A stretch of DNA of 26,153 nt. It comes from Deinococcus sedimenti. GTDB lineage: Bacteria > Deinococcota > Deinococci > Deinococcales > Deinococcaceae. Positions 16,059 to 23,470 of the stretch are shown in pieces (within the stretch, counting starts at the first letter, position 1; each line of letters opens with the position of its first letter). The position numbers and the translations under genes are program-made. Below the pieces are notes generated by a model. That model did not search any database. It was not told the origin of the DNA and saw nothing but the letters and a program-made list of their open reading frames with translations. The DNA lies in NCBI RefSeq assembly GCF_014648135.1, contig NZ_BMQN01000026.1, positions 1-26,153 of the forward strand, given 5' to 3'.

Positions 16059-19000
16059 GAAGCGCGTGGTCACGCTGGATGACCTGAACGTCCTGAACCA
16101 GAACGCCGCGTACGCCCGGCAGAAAGGCGAGGTTGCGGACGCAGCAGCCACGCGGGCCACGACAGCAGCGGAGCAGGCTGAGCAAGCCGCTGGGGCGCTG
16201 CCCAGCCTGACGGAAGCAGCGACCCTCCTGGGGAACGCTCGTGAAGCAGCCGGGTACGTGGCGCCCTTGGCCGCGGCGAAACAGCAGGCGGATCAGAACC
16301 ACGTGCGAGCGACCTCGGATCACCAGCAGGTGAATAGTGCGCTGCTGGGCCTCACGGCCACGACCGAAGAACTGCGCGGTGTGGCCGCCACGTACAGCCT
16401 GGGCCGCGCTCCGCAGGCGGGCGACCCGGCGGGCACGTACCGCTGGGTGGACGGTGACGGCAACGTGGTGGACACCGCGTGGGACGGCGCCGCTGCAACG
16501 GGGCAGACCCTGGCGCTCACCACGACCGCCCAGGCGACCGTGATCGACGAACGCGCCCGCAGCCAGGGCCTCTACGCGCGGGCCATCAGCGGCATGCTCA
16601 GCCGCCCCGTGCGCACCCCGCAGCGGGTGCTGTTCATCGGGGACAGCATCACCGAGGGCTGGGACCAGCTCGACGGGCGGGACGCCTACGCGGCGCAGCT
16701 CGCGGCGGCCCTCCGGCTGCTGAACCCGGCTGTGGTGATCGCCAATTACGCACTGGGGGGGCGTGGCCTCTCCCATTACAACGACCCGAACTACAAGGGG
16801 CAGGCCGCCGAGCCCGCGAACATTGGCACCGGTTTCGGGCCCAGCTGGAACTTCGCGCGCCCCTGGGTGGTGGTCGGGAAGAGCTGGCGCGACCACGCCC
16901 GGGACTTCGCCCCCGACCTGACGGTCGTCGCCTTCGGGATGAACGAGGCCGGTGGGGCGGGCAGCGACGCGACCCACGCGGCCAACCTCCAGGCGGCCCT
17001 GGACGACACCGCGACGTGGCCCACGCCGCCCACTGCTGTTGTGGTGCCCACCTTCCTGCCGACCCCGTACCTCGACCGCTACGGGCAGCGGCAGGACGTC
17101 ACGCAGGCGGTGGCGCGGGCGACGCGCGAGGTGGGCCGCACCCGTGGGCTCTACGTGGCGGACGCCAACCGCCTCGACGGCCTGCTGCGCCGCGGCGTGG
17201 ACGACGTGGCGCGGGCCGCGCGCACCGAGGCCGACTGGGAGGGCTGGCCCGATGTGTGGGGTGCCGGCGCGGGCACGTGGGTGCACGCCGGGGACACCCT
17301 CACGCCGGGCAGTGGCGTGAGCGGATTCGCTGAGCGCACGGAGGCCCCCTTCTACAACGGCTCCATCAGCTTCAACGTGCGCCCCGCCGACCCTGGGGAC
17401 AAGCTCTGGGTGGGCTACCGGCACAGCGATTCGCTGGGCGAGATGATCGTCCTGATCCACCCGACCGGCGGGTCGTTCGGGAGCGGCGCGATCGAGGTGT
17501 ACACCGCGCCCGGCGCGCTGCTCACGCAGCAGAGCGGCCTGAACATCCCGGTCGGGGCGGAGACTCCTGTCCGGATCGTGGCGGACGGCAGCTGGCACGA
17601 GGTGTGGGTGGCGGGCGTGCGCGCGCTGCGCATCCAGACGTACCGCAACCTGCACGACGGGACCGTGCGGATGGGCCTGGACGCCCCGGGGCGGATGACC
17701 ATGAAACACCTGCGGCTCACGTACCTCGACGCCCTGACCGCCGGGCCGATGTACACCGAGGATGAGCTGCTGGGCGTGTGGCCGAACGGCGAGAGTGACT
17801 CGGGGAACGCGATCAACCACCCGACCGGTGAGGGGCACGCGCTGATCCTGACGCCCGCGTTCCGGGGCCTGCTGGGCGCGGTCGTGCCGGACGCCACCGG
17901 CGGCGGCGGGGGCGGCGGTGGTGAGCTCGTCACGACCCCCGCGCGCCTGGCCGGGGTGCTGCCGGCGGGTGCCAACGCCGAGGTGTGGGCCGACGAGCTC
18001 GACAGCGGCCTGAGCGCCTACAACACGGCGGGCACGGTCACCGGGGGCGGCGGGACGGTCACGGTGGGCAACCCGGGCAGCACGGCGGAGGCGTCGTCGT
18101 TCATGCTCCACAAGACCCGGACCCTCCCCCGGGACGGCTCGCTGTTCGCCGAGGTGCGCGTCACCCTCAACGGCCAGTCCGAGTACGTCCGCAGCGGCCT
18201 GATCCTCAGCACGAGCAACAGCGTGCTCAACGGCTACTTCATCGTGTTCGAGGGGTCGGCCGTGGGGGGGGTCGGGCAGGCCGTCCGCATCCTGCGACTC
18301 ACCAACGGGGCGCTCGGGTCCCTGAACCCCGACCGGTTCGCGGCGTTTGCGCACACCACGAACGCGCCGTACACCCTGAGCGTGCGTCCCACGGCCGCCA
18401 ACCTGGAGGTGTACGTGGACGGGGTCAAGCTGCTCGACATCCCGGACGGCACCTTCGCTGGGCCGTACTACGTCGGGTACGCGCACAGCACGCCGGGCGG
18501 CGCCACCACGTTCGGCACCGTGGACCGGTTCGACCTGACGGCGGCGCTGGCCGGTGCGGGTCCGCTGCCGCTGGCGCTGACGGGCGTCCTGCCGGACGAC
18601 CTGCTGATCGGCTGGCAGGACGCCGGGCGGGCCGGGCTGCTGCACGCCCTGTTCCCGGGCGTGACGGCGAGTGTTGCGGGCACCCTGGGGCGGGCCGTGA
18701 CGTACCAGAGCGCCCAGGGCACCCTGCGGCTCGTGCCGGGCCTGGAGTGGCCGCCGGCGGGCGCGGGCCTCGCCAGGGGGGCGACCCTGACGCTCACCGA
18801 GGGCCTGCGCGCCGCCGGGCGCGTGGTGGGCTTCGCGGAGCGGGGGCAGGACCCCCAGATGCAGGCGTGGAACTACACGCACCAGGGCGAACCGCTGGGC
18901 ATCACGGCAGTCAACCCCGCGACCGGTGAGGTGGCGATGACCTGCCAGAACGTGGCGCCCTGGGGGTTCGCGTGGGGCAGTCGTATGAAGTTCGACCCCC

Positions 19001-19806
19001 GCTTCGATTTCACGTTCAGTGCGGACGTGAAAACGGAGATCCTGAGCGGCACCCACTCGTTTGGCGCGTTGGTCGCGTTCTGCAGTGAGTACAACTACAC
19101 CGGGCTGCTCCAGGCGAAGGACATCAGCACCTCGGCCCAGCCGGGCGTGCTCCACCACGAGACGTACGGCGATGAGGCCGGCGCGCTGTACCAGAACGTG
19201 CCCGGCGTGGTGAACCAGAACGAGTACCACCGCCTGCGCCTCGCCTACGTGGCCGCCACGCAGAGCATGCGGTACTACGTGGACGACGTGCTGGTCGCCA
19301 CGAAAACCTGGGCGGCGCAGGGCGCGGTGTGCATCTGGATCTGCTCGGTCAGCAACACCAATAACACAGCGGACGGCGTGTGCCGGATCACGTACCGCAA
19401 CGTCGTCGGCGTGGGTACGCCGGTCCAGGGCGCGGTGGGGATCGACTCGCTCGTGCAGGAGGTGACGCGCGCCGCTGGGCAGGCCGTGGACAAGGAGGCT
19501 ACGTCGGGCACGGGCCGCGACTTCATTACGGGTGCCGGCACGGCCGTCTCCCGAGTGATCACCCCGATCAACCCGGGCGACGGCTGGCGCGAGCTGGTGG
19601 TCGGCGGGACGGGACTCCTGAAGGTGCGCGTGGCGACACCGGACGGGACCGTGCTCCCGGACGGCGTGCTGGCGGGCAACGCGGCCGGATTCGGCCCGGG
19701 CGCGGTGGTGAGCCTGGCGGGCGTCCCGGTGGACGCGTACCCGGCCCTGACCCTCAGGGCGACGCTGGCGGCGGGGGACAAGCTCTATGAACTGCGGATC
19801 CGGTAG
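16042..19806 (+). CDS. tail fibre with split SGNH hydrolase and lectin-like domains
   Basis: A 1254-residue, probably receptor-binding, tail fibre. Residues 1-110 form an Ala-rich coiled coil for trimer attachment. An SGNH/GDSL esterase begins near 190: block I GDSIT with Ser 202, block II glycine near 239, block III GMNE with Asn 301. Its last block, NHPTGEGH with His 593, comes nearly 300 residues later because a jelly-roll module (about 435-565, from FYNGSISFNVRPAD to MKHLRLTYLDA) sits inside the domain. The residue three before His 593 is Ala rather than the usual Asp. An octaglycine hinge (620-627) leads to two more LamG/concanavalin-like modules, about 650-845 and 943-1120. The hydrolase probably removes acyl groups from a surface polysaccharide. 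The start overlaps the preceding gene by 17 nt. Confidence 0.8.
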   Translation: MTNPVKKRVVTLDDLNVLNQNAAYARQKGEVADAAATRATTAAEQAEQAAGALPSLTEAATLLGNAREAAGYVAPLAAAKQQADQNHVRATSDHQQVNSALLGLTATTEELRGVAATYSLGRAPQAGDPAGTYRWVDGDGNVVDTAWDGAAATGQTLALTTTAQATVIDERARSQGLYARAISGMLSRPVRTPQRVLFIGDSITEGWDQLDGRDAYAAQLAAALRLLNPAVVIANYALGGRGLSHYNDPNYKGQAAEPANIGTGFGPSWNFARPWVVVGKSWRDHARDFAPDLTVVAFGMNEAGGAGSDATHAANLQAALDDTATWPTPPTAVVVPTFLPTPYLDRYGQRQDVTQAVARATREVGRTRGLYVADANRLDGLLRRGVDDVARAARTEADWEGWPDVWGAGAGTWVHAGDTLTPGSGVSGFAERTEAPFYNGSISFNVRPADPGDKLWVGYRHSDSLGEMIVLIHPTGGSFGSGAIEVYTAPGALLTQQSGLNIPVGAETPVRIVADGSWHEVWVAGVRALRIQTYRNLHDGTVRMGLDAPGRMTMKHLRLTYLDALTAGPMYTEDELLGVWPNGESDSGNAINHPTGEGHALILTPAFRGLLGAVVPDATGGGGGGGGELVTTPARLAGVLPAGANAEVWADELDSGLSAYNTAGTVTGGGGTVTVGNPGSTAEASSFMLHKTRTLPRDGSLFAEVRVTLNGQSEYVRSGLILSTSNSVLNGYFIVFEGSAVGGVGQAVRILRLTNGALGSLNPDRFAAFAHTTNAPYTLSVRPTAANLEVYVDGVKLLDIPDGTFAGPYYVGYAHSTPGGATTFGTVDRFDLTAALAGAGPLPLALTGVLPDDLLIGWQDAGRAGLLHALFPGVTASVAGTLGRAVTYQSAQGTLRLVPGLEWPPAGAGLARGATLTLTEGLRAAGRVVGFAERGQDPQMQAWNYTHQGEPLGITAVNPATGEVAMTCQNVAPWGFAWGSRMKFDPRFDFTFSADVKTEILSGTHSFGALVAFCSEYNYTGLLQAKDISTSAQPGVLHHETYGDEAGALYQNVPGVVNQNEYHRLRLAYVAATQSMRYYVDDVLVATKTWAAQGAVCIWICSVSNTNNTADGVCRITYRNVVGVGTPVQGAVGIDSLVQEVTRAAGQAVDKEATSGTGRDFITGAGTAVSRVITPINPGDGWRELVVGGTGLLKVRVATPDGTVLPDGVLAGNAAGFGPGAVVSLAGVPVDAYPALTLRATLAAGDKLYELRIR

Positions 19807-19809
19807 TGA

Positions 19810-19843
19810 ACACGCCGCGTCCCTCCCCAGGGTCGCGGCGTGT
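19810..19843 (+). terminator. strong hairpin after the tail fibre gene
   Basis: ACACGCCGCG at 19810-19819 pairs perfectly with CGCGGCGTGT at 19834-19843, just 3 nt past the fibre stop. An inner CCC/GGG pair tightens the loop. There is no T run, so it may be a partial terminator, a processing site or an mRNA-stabilising end. Confidence 0.55.
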
Positions 19844-19893
19844 CAGTTCACGGGTCGAGTTCTCCAACTCCGGGCCTGCGCCCACACCCTATC

Positions 19894-19921
19894 CCGCCCC
19901 AGCCCACCGGCCCTGGGGCGG
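19894..19921 (+). other. second hairpin before the lysis cassette
   Basis: CCGCCCCAG at 19894-19902 pairs with CTGGGGCGG at 19913-19921, a 9-bp perfect stem with a 10-nt loop. With the hairpin at 19810-19843 it separates the tail operon from the lysis genes. No T run follows. Confidence 0.45.
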
Positions 19922-19951
19922 AACTCATTCAGGCCGGAACCCGGGAGGCCC

Positions 19952-19987
19952 ATGACGACACCTGATCCTCCGCAAGGAGCCCCATGA
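19952..19987 (+). CDS. 11-codon leader ORF before the holin-like gene
   Basis: A tiny frame, MTTPDPPQGAP, begins at ATG 19952 after GGGAGG at 19943-19948 (spacing only 3 nt) and ends with TGA 19985-19987, which overlaps the ATG of the next gene as ATGA. Its last codons contain the AAGGAG ribosome binding site of that gene. It could couple or delay translation of the lysis protein, or be accidental. Confidence 0.3.
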   Translation: MTTPDPPQGAP

Positions 19988-20175
19988 AAGACCCTCTCGT
20001 CGTACTGACGTGGATCGTCGGGGCCATGCTCCTGCTCGTGTTCGGCCGGTACGCGGCCACCGGGCAACTCGACGAGAAAGTCCTCACCGGGATGGGCACC
20101 ATCCTGGGCGGCCTGATCACCGCGCTGGCCACGCGGAAAAAGGACGGTGACGACCATGACCCCCCCGGCTCTTGA
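19984..20175 (+). CDS. small holin-like membrane protein
   Basis: A 63-residue protein with two predicted membrane helices (LVVLTWIVGAMLLLVFGRYA and VLTGMGTILGGLITALA) and a charged tail (RKKDGDDHD), the shape of a class II holin. Holins open the inner membrane so that the endolysin can reach the wall; the endolysin gene is three genes downstream. The ATG has AAGGAG upstream. It overlaps the next gene by 20 nt. Holins have little sequence conservation, so the call rests on size, topology and position. Another small membrane protein is possible. Confidence 0.6.
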   Translation: MKDPLVVLTWIVGAMLLLVFGRYAATGQLDEKVLTGMGTILGGLITALATRKKDGDDHDPPGS

Positions 20176-20512
20176 CCTGCTCGCAGCCCTCGCCCTCCTC
20201 ACCTTCGTGAGCGGCATGGGGGGCGTCACGTACCGCGCCGTGCTGCTCCTGGTGCAGCTCATCCCCCCGAAACGTTGGTGGGTGCACCGCGGCACGCTGC
20301 TCGTGATTCTTGCCGTGGGGTACATGGCCCTGCTGATGCTGGACGTCCCGAGCGTCCTCGCGAACCTGCGCGGCGGGTTGGAGAGCGCCACCCCGCAAAG
20401 CGTCACGCGGACCCTGGTGTTCGCCGCGTGGCTGTGGACCCTGAACACGATTCTGCTCATGCTGGCGCGCGGCCAGCTGGGTGCACGCCCCAACATCTGG
20501 AGGAAACGGTGA
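20156..20512 (+). CDS. membrane protein of the lysis cassette
   Basis: A 118-residue protein with three predicted membrane helices: LLAALALLTFVSGMGGVTY, GTLLVILAVGYMALLMLDV and LVFAAWLWTLNTILLML, and a basic end (RPNIWRKR). The ATG at 20156 has GGTGA 5 nt upstream; a GTG at 20147 is an alternative. The stop overlaps the GTG of the next gene. Between a holin-like gene and an endolysin it may be a second holin, an antiholin or a pinholin-type protein. I recognise no family motif. Confidence 0.6.
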   Translation: MTPPALDLLAALALLTFVSGMGGVTYRAVLLLVQLIPPKRWWVHRGTLLVILAVGYMALLMLDVPSVLANLRGGLESATPQSVTRTLVFAAWLWTLNTILLMLARGQLGARPNIWRKR

Positions 20513-20850
20513 ACGGATCACTGACTGGACTGCTACTGCTCGCCACCTCACTCGGGGTGGCGAGCGTCACATGCTGGCGGCACTGCGCCACCCCAACCGG
20601 GCGGGTCCTGCCGGGCCTGCTGACCCTGGCGTACTACATGGCGCTGTGGTTCTGGCCTCACCCGGCCATCAAGGCCGCGGAGATCGGCGGGCCGCCCCCG
20701 GCCGTGGAGGAGCAGTTGCGCCTGGTGCTGCTGGGGCTGGCGATGATCGTCACCACGGCGAAGCTCAGCTGGCGGATCACGCAGGGCTGCGAGCGGGAAC
20801 GCGCCCTGGAACGCCGGGTGCGGGAACTGGAGGGACGCAGTGTCGACTGA
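20509..20850 (+). CDS. second membrane protein of the lysis cassette
   Basis: A 113-residue protein starting at GTG 20509 with GGAGGAAAC just upstream and a 4-nt overlap with the preceding stop. It has three hydrophobic segments (LTGLLLLATSLGVASV, LPGLLTLAYYMALWFW, LRLVLLGLAMIVTTAKL) and a charged helical tail (RERALERRVRELEGRS) that may form a coiled coil in the cytoplasm. Its last codons overlap the endolysin start by 11 nt. Three consecutive small membrane proteins before one endolysin is more than a simple holin/endolysin pair. One may be an antiholin or a spanin-like component, but I see no spanin lipobox. Confidence 0.6.
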   Translation: MNGSLTGLLLLATSLGVASVTCWRHCATPTGRVLPGLLTLAYYMALWFWPHPAIKAAEIGGPPPAVEEQLRLVLLGLAMIVTTAKLSWRITQGCERERALERRVRELEGRSVD

Positions 20851-21445
20851 TTTCGAGAAGGCCCACGAGTTCACGGCCCGCTGGGAAGGCGGGTACGTGA
20901 ATCACTCGGCGGACAAGGGCGGCCCAACGAACCTGGGTGTGACTCAGACCGTATGGGAAAGCTGGTGCCGTGAGCGCGGTCTGCCCGTGAAACCCATGAA
21001 GTCGCTGGTCATGGCGGACGTGCTGCCGCTGTACGCAGCCCGGTACTGGCCCGCCGCGTCTGGACTGCCCTGGCCACTGTCGGGTGTCGCCTACGACATC
21101 GCCGTGAATCACGGCCCTGGCAACCTGCGCCTGATGCTGGGCGGCGTCCCCGCTGTGGGCACCCCTGCGGAGCGTGCGGCCCGGCTGATCGATGCGCGGG
21201 AGCAGTTCTTCCGGAACATCGTCAAGGCGCGGCCCAGTCAGGAGGTCTTCCTGAAGGGGTGGCTCAGGCGCGTGGCGGCCCAGCGTGACTGGCTCGCTGA
21301 GCAGGCGGCGCGTTCGGCCGTCCCGCGCGTGTTCCTGCGCGGCACCGGCGGCGAGAACGTCCTGTGGGACGGTAAGGCCACGATCTACAACGGCTCACGC
21401 CTGACCCTGTACCCGGACGGAGCCGTGCAGCTGGAACGCGAGTAG
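20840..21445 (+). CDS. endolysin, GH108-type N-acetylmuramidase
   Basis: A 201-residue wall hydrolase that would cut the glycan strands of peptidoglycan at lysis. Residues 10-30 carry the GH108 signature WEGGYVNHSADKGGPTNLGV, with E16 the probable catalytic acid. The following helices and AYDIAVNHGPGN fit the rest of the fold, and the region to about 155 (QEVFLKGWLRRVAAQRDWLA) matches the small C-terminal peptidoglycan-binding domain usual in this family. The last 45 residues (ENVLWDGKATIYNGSRLTLY) form an extra strand-rich tail beyond the normal end. No signal peptide is seen, so release needs a holin, in keeping with the membrane proteins just upstream. The GTG start at 20840 lies inside the preceding gene, with GGAGGGA upstream. 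Confidence 0.88.
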   Translation: MSTDFEKAHEFTARWEGGYVNHSADKGGPTNLGVTQTVWESWCRERGLPVKPMKSLVMADVLPLYAARYWPAASGLPWPLSGVAYDIAVNHGPGNLRLMLGGVPAVGTPAERAARLIDAREQFFRNIVKARPSQEVFLKGWLRRVAAQRDWLAEQAARSAVPRVFLRGTGGENVLWDGKATIYNGSRLTLYPDGAVQLERE

Positions 21446-21452
21446 GCCCGCC

Positions 21453-21508
21453 GTGCCCCATGGGGCACTGACAATCCACCCTCTCACCGGCCCCCTGCGA
21501 TGGGGGCC
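21453..21508 (+). other. two hairpins after the endolysin
   Basis: GTGCCCC at 21453-21459 pairs with GGGGCAC at 21462-21468, and GGCCCCC at 21489-21495 pairs with GGGGGCC at 21502-21508. Neither has a T run. They may weaken read-through into the next gene or stabilise the endolysin message. Confidence 0.45.
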
Positions 21509-21527
21509 GCGCCCATTGAGGTCCCAC

Positions 21528-21905
21528 ATGAACCAGTTCACGATCCTGTCCGCCATCGTCGCCCTCGGTACCGCCACCCGCCCCGGAGCCGCGCTCGATG
21601 CCCACACCGTGCAGCCGTGGCTCGACAAGCACCTGCCCAATCTCGTCACGAAAGCGCAGGCCCTGCGCGACGGCGCGACGTGGACCGAGGTGGGCGCGCT
21701 GCTGGAAGCCGCGGTGCAGGCCGCCCAGGAACTCAAGCCGGTCCTGGCAGGCACGGCCCGCGCCGCGTTCGTCCTGGCCGTCGTGCAGTCCCTGGTGCGC
21801 GAGTTCGCCCCGCCCAGCGCCCAGTGGCTGCGCCTGCTGCTGGACAGCCCCATCGCGGCCCTGCTCGTCGAGATGGCCTTCAGGCGGCTGTTCCCGGGCG
21901 GATAA
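21528..21905 (+). CDS. hypothetical protein at the end of the phage late region
   Basis: A 125-residue, mainly helical protein I do not recognise. It starts at ATG 21528 (MNQFTILSAIVALGTATRPG) with GAGGTC upstream; the same frame is open from 21453, but that ATG lies inside a hairpin and has no binding site. The middle has a charged helix (WLDKHLPNLVTKAQALRDGA), the second half is more hydrophobic (AAFVLAVVQSLVREF, then PIAALLVEMAFRRLFPGG). It is the last plus-strand gene before a strong terminator, so it may be a late or lysogeny-associated gene. Confidence 0.6.
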   Translation: MNQFTILSAIVALGTATRPGAALDAHTVQPWLDKHLPNLVTKAQALRDGATWTEVGALLEAAVQAAQELKPVLAGTARAAFVLAVVQSLVREFAPPSAQWLRLLLDSPIAALLVEMAFRRLFPGG

Positions 21906-21964
21906 GGCACGGACAACTCAGGCGATCCGAAGAGGTATCTAAGGAATCTTCGATAGCCCATGAA

Positions 21965-22004
21965 AACTGCCCCCACCCTGGCCTGCGCTGGGGTGGGGGC
22001 AGTT
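21965..22004. terminator. bidirectional terminator between converging genes
   Basis: AACTGCCCCCACCC at 21965-21978 pairs perfectly with 21991-22004, a 14-bp stem with the 12-nt loop tggcctgcgctg. It lies between a plus-strand gene ending at 21905 and a minus-strand gene ending at 22018, so it can stop both transcripts. T runs are short on both sides. A close relative of its loop and inner stem is found at 25129-25160. Confidence 0.75.
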
Positions 22005-22017
22005 CGTCGTTCTAGTC

Positions 22018-22680
22018 TTACTCGCAGGCCACCCCGTCGTTGTCTCGATCCAACTTCGGCGCGTACCCCGGCTGACCCCTGAGCAAGGGGGCTTTCCCGG
22101 CCGCGCGTACCGCGGCGCAATTCGCGTAGGTGACGCTGGACGTAGCCGGGGTGGCTGCTGAGGCAGGGGTGGGTGTCGCGGTCACCCTGGGCGTGCCGTT
22201 CGACGGTGGCGCCGCCGGGTTCTTCCGGTAATCCCACGGGTTCTGGAAAGTGCCGGCGTACAGGCCTTTCCCGGCACTCTTCGCCTGACTCGCCGCGCCG
22301 CTGTAGATTCCGCCCCCGTACTGGAGGTACGGCAATGCCCAGCCCTGCTGCACCAGCCAGCGGTTGATCTCTGTACCGCCGACGCTGCACACGCCGACCA
22401 AGCGCCCGTACCGATCCGTGTCTCGCCTCGTGCAGGTCACCGTCTTATTCCTGACCAGATCCGCTAGGGCGAACGCCGCCTCCCGCCCGCAGCCGTACGC
22501 CCGCCCGGCCCGCGTGCAGGTCTGACTGGATTCCGGCGCGTCGATGCCGTGCAAGCGTACCTTCACCCCCCGAACCTGCAGGGTGTCGCCATCCGTCACC
22601 GTCGGGATGCCGCTCACGCTGGCGGGCACCTGCGCCTCAGCGCCTCCAGCCAGGACCAGGATCAGCCCCCACTTACGCAT
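22018..22680 (-). CDS. secreted thermonuclease with Excalibur domain
   Basis: A 220-residue nuclease of the staphylococcal nuclease (SNase) family. A short signal peptide (MRKWGLILVLAGGAEA) leads to the SNase fold at about 25-145: VTDGDTLQV, VRLHGIDAPE with R42 and E50, and DRYGRL with R93, the three positions that match the catalytic Arg-Glu-Arg. A Pro/Thr/Ala linker (about 155-182) leads to a C-terminal Excalibur domain at 185-220, whose DRDNDGVACE is the calcium-binding end. The domain order is common in secreted bacterial nucleases. It would cut DNA or RNA outside the membrane. The ATG at 22680 overlaps the stop of the upstream DUF2726 gene as ATGCGTAA, so the two form an operon. An upstream GTG at 22695 is possible but would add residues before the signal peptide. 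Confidence 0.88.
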   Translation of the reverse strand: MRKWGLILVLAGGAEAQVPASVSGIPTVTDGDTLQVRGVKVRLHGIDAPESSQTCTRAGRAYGCGREAAFALADLVRNKTVTCTRRDTDRYGRLVGVCSVGGTEINRWLVQQGWALPYLQYGGGIYSGAASQAKSAGKGLYAGTFQNPWDYRKNPAAPPSNGTPRVTATPTPASAATPATSSVTYANCAAVRAAGKAPLLRGQPGYAPKLDRDNDGVACE

Positions 22681-23395
22681 GGGCCCGCCCGACACTCAGG
22701 TGCTGACTCAACACGTTTCGGAGCGAGGCGGGTGTGTGCACAATCTCGGCCCGTAGGCGGATCAGGGGTAGGCCAGCACTGCGGAACGCGACGTCCTTCA
22801 CGGCGTCCCGGTACTGCTGCTGCGCGTTGTCATGGCTCGCGCCGTCCAGCTCGATGGCGAACACCGGGCGGTGCTCGGGCAGCGAGACCACCAGGAAGTC
22901 CACGTGCTTATCCCGCAGGCGCGCATAGGTGCCCTTCTGCTGACCGGGATGGCGGGTGGTAATGAAGAACAGGTCATTCAGCCGCACGTTCGGGAAGACG
23001 CGATACCCGCCGGGGAGACTGGTTTCCAGCGCGGCGAGGAACGCGGACTCACTGCGGGCTAGGAAGTGCTGCTTGATTCGCACCGGCAGTTCGTCCGGTA
23101 CCCCAGCAGGCGTGGGAATGGACGTGACAGTCGTCGTCTCCATTTGCGCAGCGACCCGGCCACGAATTTCAGCGTCCAGACCTGGGAAGGGATCAGGAGT
23201 CACGGTTCGACTCGCGTTTACTGAGGAGGTGGCTCGCGTCGACCCACTGGGCCGTGATGTTGTGCGGTTCAGACTCGGTGACGGTGTGCTAAGGACTCGG
23301 CCGAGAACTTTCAGGACGCGTGGGGCGAGGACAATCCCTGCGCCAATACAAAGCCCTGTGAAGACCAGAGCAATCATCATGCCGAGAAGTTCCAT
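22673..23395 (-). CDS. DUF2726 nuclease-like membrane protein
   Basis: A 240-residue protein. The first 30 residues form one membrane helix (MMIALVFTGLCIGAGIVLA), followed by a Ser/Thr/Pro/Arg linker to about 100. The C-terminal half matches DUF2726, a PD-(D/E)XK-like nuclease fold: a helix with ARSESAFLAALETSLP, the strand YRVFPNVRLNDLF, then KHVDFLVVS, then AIELDGASH, then YRDAVKDVAFRSAGLPLIRL. The D of VDFLV, the E of IELD and the conserved lysine region are present, so activity is plausible. I chose ATG 23395, which begins the membrane helix; GTG 23428 would add 11 residues and has TCAAAT 6 nt upstream, so it is a real alternative. Its stop overlaps the secreted nuclease start. The pair suggests membrane-linked DNA processing. 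Confidence 0.78.
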   Translation of the reverse strand: MELLGMMIALVFTGLCIGAGIVLAPRVLKVLGRVLSTPSPSLNRTTSRPSGSTRATSSVNASRTVTPDPFPGLDAEIRGRVAAQMETTTVTSIPTPAGVPDELPVRIKQHFLARSESAFLAALETSLPGGYRVFPNVRLNDLFFITTRHPGQQKGTYARLRDKHVDFLVVSLPEHRPVFAIELDGASHDNAQQQYRDAVKDVAFRSAGLPLIRLRAEIVHTPASLRNVLSQHLSVGRAHA

Positions 23396-23436
23396 GCGCG
23401 CAGCATGACAGGCACGATCATCACTCACGTCGCGAT

Positions 23437-23464
23437 TTGACCGTCCCCTGCTGGGGGGTAATCT
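23437..23464 (+). promoter_or_regulatory. sigma-70 promoter for a leaderless gene
   Basis: TTGACC at 23437-23442 and TAATCT at 23459-23464 form -35 and -10 hexamers with a 16-nt spacer. The ATG at 23471 lies 6 nt after the -10, so the transcript should begin at about the start codon. It also lies in the 75-bp gap opposite the minus-strand nuclease operon. Confidence 0.7.
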
Positions 23465-23470
23465 GGCCGG

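Noticed and set aside
16036..19230. Minus-strand frame of 1064 residues opposite the tail fibre
   Set aside because: Shadow of the fibre gene, whose SGNH motifs and lectin-like modules show that the plus strand is coding.
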